Assembly: GCA_002787175.1 (NCBI GenBank)
Contig: PCWC01000026.1
Location: forward strand, 1-5,399
Length of the DNA: 5,399 nt
Reading direction: 5' to 3'
Source of the DNA: Parcubacteria group bacterium CG11_big_fil_rev_8_21_14_0_20_39_22
GTDB taxonomy: Bacteria > Patescibacteriota > Minisyncoccia > Phycocordibacterales > GCA-002787175
In this document: positions 3,962 to 5,399 of the stretch, in pieces
How the letters are laid out: each line of letters opens with the position of its first letter
Numbering within the stretch: position 1 is the first letter of the stretch
Made by a program: the position numbers and the translations under genes
Notes under the pieces: generated by a model
What the model saw: the letters and a program-made list of their open reading frames with translations, nothing else
What the model was told of the DNA's origin: nothing
The model's database searches: none

Positions 3962-5257
3962 TTAAATACAGTCAGTGTTTGACGCCTCAACAGAACCAAT
4001 TAACCCCTTATTCATCCCATAGTAGTTCCATTTTATAGGAATATTTTTTTCTCTGTAGTATTCAAACGAAGAGTCTTCGCAAAAATACGATATAAGTCCT
4101 GACGATATCGTGTCTTCTAAACCTGATGACCACTCTAATTCATCTGCTGTGAAATTCACCATTGTATAGTCGAAGTTCATCTTGTTATCATAACTTGCAT
4201 ATATGCGATCAAGTCTTACTTCCTCATCAATCATTGCCGGCAAATCATACATTGAATTTACATATTCCTCAACTTCCTTTAGTTCTTTGGGAAGTGATTT
4301 AATTGTTGGTATCCCTGAGCAGGATGTTTGATTAGTGAGTCCATATCCCACCACACTAACGTCACCTTTATTATCTACACAGTAATAACCCCCCTCACTC
4401 ACTGGAGCACTCACTGCATACTCAGAAGAACTGTCATTACAGACATAATTAATACTTTTATCTCCAAAAGTTTTACCGAAAAGTAATTCCATTTGCTCAT
4501 CAATACAGAAGTCGCTATAGCTGTTTAAATTCTTTTCATAATAAAGTTCAGCTTCTACTCGAGCTCTACTCAGTATTGATTTTATCCCAGCATCTCGACT
4601 CTTATTTCGTGCCTCCTCAAGTGAAGCCAAAACTACCGATGAAATAATTCCTATAATCATTATAAATAAAAGGGAGACAGCAATGATTACAATGATTATT
4701 CCCGCTTTGTTGTCGTATTTCTGCCTCCTGATTTTTTCAGAATCGATTCTTTGAACATCTTCTGGAGTAAGTGCTTTAGGAACAACGAGTGTGCGAGACA
4801 GTCTATCGTGCCAGCCCTGTGTTGGATAGGCTCCGTAAAAGAGAAACGAAAGAGGTTCGAATGGGATGTGTCGGGCGAGTGTTCGTCCTAAGAGAGCGAG
4901 AAAGCTCGGCCTTTCTCCCTGCATATTAACAACCTTTGTACCAGTAAGCATCTTTCCTATTGTCTTTTGGAATAAGGCTTCAAAAATCAAGTGGTACGAG
5001 AAAAATGCAGTGATACTGAGTACGAAGACAGTGGTCTCACCGAATAGAAAACTTGAAGCAAATCCCACAACGAACGCAAAAACGTACATCGCAATGATAT
5101 CTACTATATTATGTAAAAACCGCTGGAGCAAAGATGCAGGTAAGACTAATTCTTCGTTAGTTATAGTCGCATTAACGCTATTGCCGATCTGATTGCCGCA
5201 ACTTTTGCAAAAATTTACACCTTCCTTATTTTCTGTGCCACACTTAGAACAAAACAT
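3962..5257 (-). CDS. Multidomain membrane protein: zinc ribbon, RDD domain, pilin-like segment
   Basis: A 431-aa membrane protein with a mosaic structure. Residues 1-21 are a zinc ribbon (C3, C6, C17, C20). Residues about 41-160 form an RDD-family membrane domain: LLQRFLHNIVDII with R46 and D53, two or three hydrophobic segments, QKTIGKMLTGTKVVN (97-111), GRTLAR (124-129) and GWHDRLSRTLVV (148-159). Residues 185-213 are a long hydrophobic helix leading into SLEEARNKSRDAGIKSILSR (212-231), closely resembling the helix of Parcubacteria-type type IV pilins but without a prepilin peptidase G-FTxxE site. A Cys-bearing head (C251, C273, C293, C313) follows, then a C-terminal domain (about 320-431) with LPAMIDEEVRLDRI, C393 and C430. 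The domain order is seen directly; homologies are by recognition. RDD domains are often linked to transport, but the function here is unknown. No Shine-Dalgarno precedes the ATG. Confidence 0.9.
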   Translation of the reverse strand: MFCSKCGTENKEGVNFCKSCGNQIGNSVNATITNEELVLPASLLQRFLHNIVDIIAMYVFAFVVGFASSFLFGETTVFVLSITAFFSYHLIFEALFQKTIGKMLTGTKVVNMQGERPSFLALLGRTLARHIPFEPLSFLFYGAYPTQGWHDRLSRTLVVPKALTPEDVQRIDSEKIRRQKYDNKAGIIIVIIAVSLLFIMIIGIISSVVLASLEEARNKSRDAGIKSILSRARVEAELYYEKNLNSYSDFCIDEQMELLFGKTFGDKSINYVCNDSSSEYAVSAPVSEGGYYCVDNKGDVSVVGYGLTNQTSCSGIPTIKSLPKELKEVEEYVNSMYDLPAMIDEEVRLDRIYASYDNKMNFDYTMVNFTADELEWSSGLEDTISSGLISYFCEDSSFEYYREKNIPIKWNYYGMNKGLIGSVEASNTDCI

Positions 5258-5308
5258 AGATATACTAAAATTTATTAAAAACTAATTTCCATCCTCGCTG
5301 TACATCTT

Positions 5309-5338
5309 TATATAAGTTAACTTCTCTTTATACTACAA
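5309..5338 (-). promoter_or_regulatory. Weak candidate promoter for the two zinc-ribbon genes
   Basis: On the minus strand TTGTAG (5338-5333) is followed after 18 bp by TATATA (5314-5309), or after 17 bp by TTATAT. The leader to the ATG at 5257 would be about 45 nt. The region is so AT-rich that such boxes arise by chance, and other placements are possible. Confidence 0.3.
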
Positions 5339-5399
5339 TTTTCTATCGGGGATGGCAATGAATCGTTCCAGCTAATAATAAATGATACCCAACTTCTAC
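5339..5399. other. Downstream edge, no supported gene
   Basis: Two minus-strand frames are open from the window edge, one to a TAG at 5345-5343 and one to a TAA near 5320. Either could be the tail of a gene outside the window. Neither is long enough to recognise, and they cannot both be coding. No terminator hairpin or repeat is obvious. Confidence 0.3.

Noticed and set aside
4189..4201. Half-site resembling the operator (AACTTGCATA) inside the 431-aa gene
   Set aside because: Only one arm is present, deep in coding sequence and far from a promoter, so it is probably chance.
1..5399. CRISPR array, tRNA, rRNA, insertion sequence or phage genes
   Set aside because: I saw no regularly spaced repeats, no tRNA cloverleaf, no rRNA-like sequence, and no transposase or terminal inverted repeats on either strand.

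Overview
The window (5,399 bases, AT-rich) looks like a bacterial chromosome fragment, most likely from a Patescibacteria/CPR lineage of Parcubacteria type. This is inferred from four signs. The largest gene carries a pilin-like N-terminal helix of a kind I associate with Parcubacteria proteins. Genes are packed with gaps of 0 to 5 nt. Most starts lack a Shine-Dalgarno sequence. The proteins are compact. No marker gene is present to confirm the assignment.

Plus strand, 101-2975: a complete four-gene zinc-uptake operon. A sigma70-type promoter (TTGACT, 17 bp, TATTAT) is overlapped by a perfect 12-1-12 palindrome that looks like the operator. The genes follow in the order Fur-family regulator (Zur-like), znuA (periplasmic or surface zinc-binding protein with a His/Asp/Glu loop), znuC (ATPase) and znuB (permease). 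The simplest model is a self-regulating unit: zinc-loaded regulator sits on the palindrome and blocks both its own gene and the importer, and zinc starvation releases it.

Middle, 2976-3585: a short accessory interval without a large gene. A strong hairpin just after znuB has its U-tract on the minus strand, so it ends a minus-strand transcript. That transcript seems to carry one or two tiny overlapping reading frames (47 and 43 codons) behind a plausible promoter at 3265-3292. Divergent from it, a plus-strand promoter (TTGCTC, 17 bp, TATAGT) and a textbook intrinsic terminator bracket about 130 nt with several hairpins: a candidate stand-alone non-coding RNA that I cannot assign to a known family.

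Minus strand, 5257-3586: two co-directional genes separated by 1 nt. Both encode membrane proteins beginning with a four-cysteine zinc ribbon (MFC.KC). The first, 431 aa, joins the zinc ribbon to an RDD membrane domain, a type IV pilin-like helix with a Cys-containing head, and a further C-terminal domain. The second, 124 aa, has only the zinc ribbon and two membrane segments. The window edges (1-100 and 5343-5399) hold only short open stretches that may be the ends of neighbouring genes.
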